Shown here piece after piece: positions 62,060-64,000 of a stretch of DNA of 64,000 bases (the stretch's first letter is position 1; each line of letters opens with the position of its first letter). A program made the translations under genes and the position numbers. The notes below the pieces were generated by a model. The model was not told the origin of the DNA, searched no databases, and worked only from the letters and a program-made list of their open reading frames with translations. Origin of the DNA: Pseudobacteriovorax antillogorgiicola (lineage in GTDB: Bacteria; Bdellovibrionota_B; Oligoflexia; Oligoflexales; Oligoflexaceae); assembly GCF_900177345.1 (NCBI RefSeq), contig NZ_FWZT01000014.1, forward strand, positions 62,001-126,000, read 5' to 3'.

Positions 62060-64000
62060 CTAGGAGATGGAGTCTGATACCACTTCAGCAATGTCTTTGA
62101 CTTCGACTTTATCCCCGGCGCCTTTGGCCTTGATGCCATCGGTCATCATGGTCATACAGAATGGGCAAGCCGTAGCTACAGTTTCTGCGCCTGTTTGGAT
62201 CGCCTCTTCGGAGCGATTCTCGTTGACTCTGGTGCCGATGTCTTCCTCCATCCACATTCGGCCACCGCCCGCTCCGCAGCAGAAACCATTGTTCTTGCTG
62301 CGAGGCATCTCCTTCAGTTTCAATCCAGGAATCTTTTTAAGGGCTGTGCGAGGCTCTTCGTAGACTTCATTGTGGCGACCTAAGTAGCAAGAGTCGTGAT
62401 AGGTCGTTGTCTTGGCCGATTCTGGAACGTTCTTTGCCTCGATACGTCCATCTTTCAAAAGGTCTTGAATCAGTTCACTATGGTGAACAACTTCAGTTTT
62501 ATAGCCAAAGTCAGGATACTCGTTTTTAATGGTGTTAAAGCAGTGTGGGCAGCCAGTGACTACTTTTTTCACGCCATACTTCTTGAAGTTATCGACATTC
62601 TCCCGAATCTGCATATCTGCAAGGTATTCGTTGCCTAAGCGGCGAGCAGTATCACCATTACACCGTTCTTCGGTGCCAAGGATCGAGAAAGAAATATCGG
62701 CTTTGTTGAGAATGTTGACAATCGACTTTGATACTTTCTTGTAGCGCTCATCGTAGCTGCCGGCACAGCCAACCCAGAATAGATATTCGACATCACTTTT
62801 TTCAGCCATGGTGGTGACACCAAGGTCCTTGGCCCAGTCTGCGCGTGTCGCAGGAGAGAACGCCCAGGGTGTACTGTTGGTTTCAAGGTTCTTATAAGTA
62901 TTGGCTAATTCTTCTGGGAAGTCACCCTCAGTTAAGGTGAGGTAGCGTCGCATATCGACGATGGCTGGAATATGCTCGATATACAGCGGACAGGCTTCCA
63001 TACAGGCACCACAGGTGGTGCAGGACCACAATTCATCGGTTGTGATGAAGTCTCGGATCAAGTTTTTGGGCGACTCAGGATTCTCAGGAGCCTGGGATTC
63101 CTTCATGGAATATTTGATATCGTGAATGATTTTTCGTGGGTCTAGTGGTTTTCCGGTATTGTTCGCCGGGCATACTTCGGTACAGCGGCCACATTCCACG
63201 CAGGTTTGGGAGTCGAGCAATTGCTTCCAGGTGAACTCTTCGGGCTTGCCGACACCGAAAGACTCAGCGTTTTCGTCAAACTCCATGGGGCGAAGACGGC
63301 CGCGAGACTTATGGCTTCTGAAAAAGATATTCGGCCATACCCATATTAGATGCTGGTGCTTTGAAAATGGTAGAAATGTGGTAAAGCCAAACAAGGTGAA
63401 GCAATGAAGCCAAAAAAGAGTTCGTTCAAATCCATGCCACTCGCTTAGGAAGACGGAGAATGGTGCGGTAAAAGCCATTGAAATGGGTAAGTAGCTTGCT
63501 GGTAACTCTTCGATCCGTGCCTTCGCCCCAAGCGTCAGAAGCGAGGTGAATACCAGAGCTAGGATGAATACCAAAACCACCATGGCGTCGTTTTTCGATG
63601 CCTGGCCAAGTGATTGCAACCTTGGAGGGGCGAACCAGAGCCGTCGAGCGATGGCCCATACGATGGCTGCGAACACAGCAAAGTTACCAAAGTCTTGGCT
63701 CAACAAAAAGGTATGGAAGATGATTCCATCACCTAAAATCCAACCGAAATTAAATCCAGTGATCAAACCAGCAATAAGGGTTTCCAGCGTACCTATGGTA
63801 ACAGTCACGAAACCCCAGAATATAAATGCATGCATGATGCCAGAGCTCTTGTCGCGGAACATGCGCTCTTGTAGAAATCCAAACCGTACGACTTCTAACA
63901 GTCGCCTGGGTGTATTGGTCAGTCTATTGTCTTCAGGGCCCTCGGCCTGATGAATATGAGTCCAAGTTCTAAGTAGATTAAATCCGAAAAAACCAAATGT
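62060..64000 (-). CDS. Membrane iron-sulfur oxidoreductase, EtfD/FadF-like (5' end outside window)
   Basis: Partial: the frame stays open through all 46 codons from ATG 63862 to the window edge and reads as a natural upstream extension ([16 protein letters not shown]), so the start is beyond 64000. An N-terminal NarI-like membrane part ([17 protein letters not shown] and three or so more segments) is followed by two 4Fe-4S motifs ([14 protein letters not shown] and [12 protein letters not shown]) and two CCG cysteine domains (EERCNGD...[16 protein letters not shown]...FCCGAGGGR). This is the plan of the EtfD/FadF proteins that pass electrons from ETF to quinone in fatty-acid oxidation, and more broadly of HdrD-like proteins. 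The glutaryl-CoA dehydrogenase elsewhere in the window would be one source of electrons. Confidence 0.85.
   Translation of the reverse strand, partial: TFGFFGFNLLRTWTHIHQAEGPEDNRLTNTPRRLLEVVRFGFLQERMFRDKSSGIMHAFIFWGFVTVTIGTLETLIAGLITGFNFGWILGDGIIFHTFLLSQDFGNFAVFAAIVWAIARRLWFAPPRLQSLGQASKNDAMVVLVFILALVFTSLLTLGAKARIEELPASYLPISMAFTAPFSVFLSEWHGFERTLFWLHCFTLFGFTTFLPFSKHQHLIWVWPNIFFRSHKSRGRLRPMEFDENAESFGVGKPEEFTWKQLLDSQTCVECGRCTEVCPANNTGKPLDPRKIIHDIKYSMKESQAPENPESPKNLIRDFITTDELWSCTTCGACMEACPLYIEHIPAIVDMRRYLTLTEGDFPEELANTYKNLETNSTPWAFSPATRADWAKDLGVTTMAEKSDVEYLFWVGCAGSYDERYKKVSKSIVNILNKADISFSILGTEERCNGDTARRLGNEYLADMQIRENVDNFKKYGVKKVVTGCPHCFNTIKNEYPDFGYKTEVVHHSELIQDLLKDGRIEAKNVPESAKTTTYHDSCYLGRHNEVYEEPRTALKKIPGLKLKEMPRSKNNGFCCGAGGGRMWMEEDIGTRVNENRSEEAIQTGAETVATACPFCMTMMTDGIKAKGAGDKVEVKDIAEVVSDSIS

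Overview
This 64 kb window is a gene-dense chromosomal stretch of a Gram-negative bacterium, roughly mid-40s % G+C by eye. The gene families point to the Bdellovibrionota/Oligoflexia (or a related former deltaproteobacterial group). The main reasons are a set of exported TPR and beta-barrel proteins that look like the Myxococcus Glt/Agl gliding-motility module, a MotA gene with two tandem MotB-like genes, many lipoproteins and secreted zinc peptidases, and a Rsm22/METTL17-type methyltransferase. The taxonomic call is inference from gene content. No rRNA, insertion sequence, prophage or CRISPR array is visible. One tRNA (Val, anticodon UAC) is present.

Layout. 0.2-4.5 kb: aldehyde dehydrogenase facing a SpoU methyltransferase gene coupled to metG. 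4.8-7.4 kb: a lipoprotein zinc peptidase and a second lipoprotein, convergent. 7.7-12.4 kb: hrpB helicase, an RluA-type pseudouridine synthase and an Rsm22-like methyltransferase. 12.5-16.2 kb: a probable operon of lipA, an LpxL-type acyltransferase, an ICMT-like membrane methyltransferase and glutaryl-CoA dehydrogenase. 16.3-21.9 kb: four poorly known genes (a long TPR protein, a small Cys-rich protein, a TPR protein with an EVE/PUA-like tail, and a membrane protein with 15-residue acidic Trp repeats). 22.1 kb: tRNA-Val. 22.2-26.9 kb: dabB-dabA, an inorganic-carbon uptake pair, with a divergent small wHTH gene.

26.9-32.7 kb: a stator-like operon (MotA, a small lipoprotein, two MotB-like proteins) bracketed by two lytic transglycosylases, MltF and MltD types. 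33.0-36.5 kb: NfeD protease/slipin pair and proline dehydrogenase. 36.9-43.7 kb: a five-gene envelope operon (beta-barrel, two exported TPR proteins, a TPR lipoprotein, a short exported protein) resembling GltA/B-C-D-E plus a CglF/GltF-like protein. 43.7-45.9 kb: hutF and hutG. 46.0-48.2 kb: an HPt protein and an OmpR-type response regulator, divergent from a metzincin lipoprotein whose start codon follows a GTT-rich tract. 48.2-52.2 kb: a polyprenyl sugar-phosphate transferase, a glycosyltransferase and a sigma-54 activator. 52.2-56.1 kb: the conserved rpsB-tsf-pyrH-frr cluster behind a YceD/DUF177 gene. 56.4-59.1 kb: a tandem-GYF membrane protein, then rpmF-fabD. 59.2-61.9 kb: two exported M16 peptidases, one with and one without the catalytic motif. 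62.1-64.0 kb: an iron-sulfur membrane oxidoreductase of the EtfD/FadF type that runs off the right edge.

Together the window mixes housekeeping translation and lipid genes with envelope machinery. The most interesting material is the set of potential motility parts: the Glt-like outer-envelope operon, the stator operon with duplicated MotB, and a GYF membrane protein recalling GltJ. That these form one machine is a hypothesis, not something the sequence proves.
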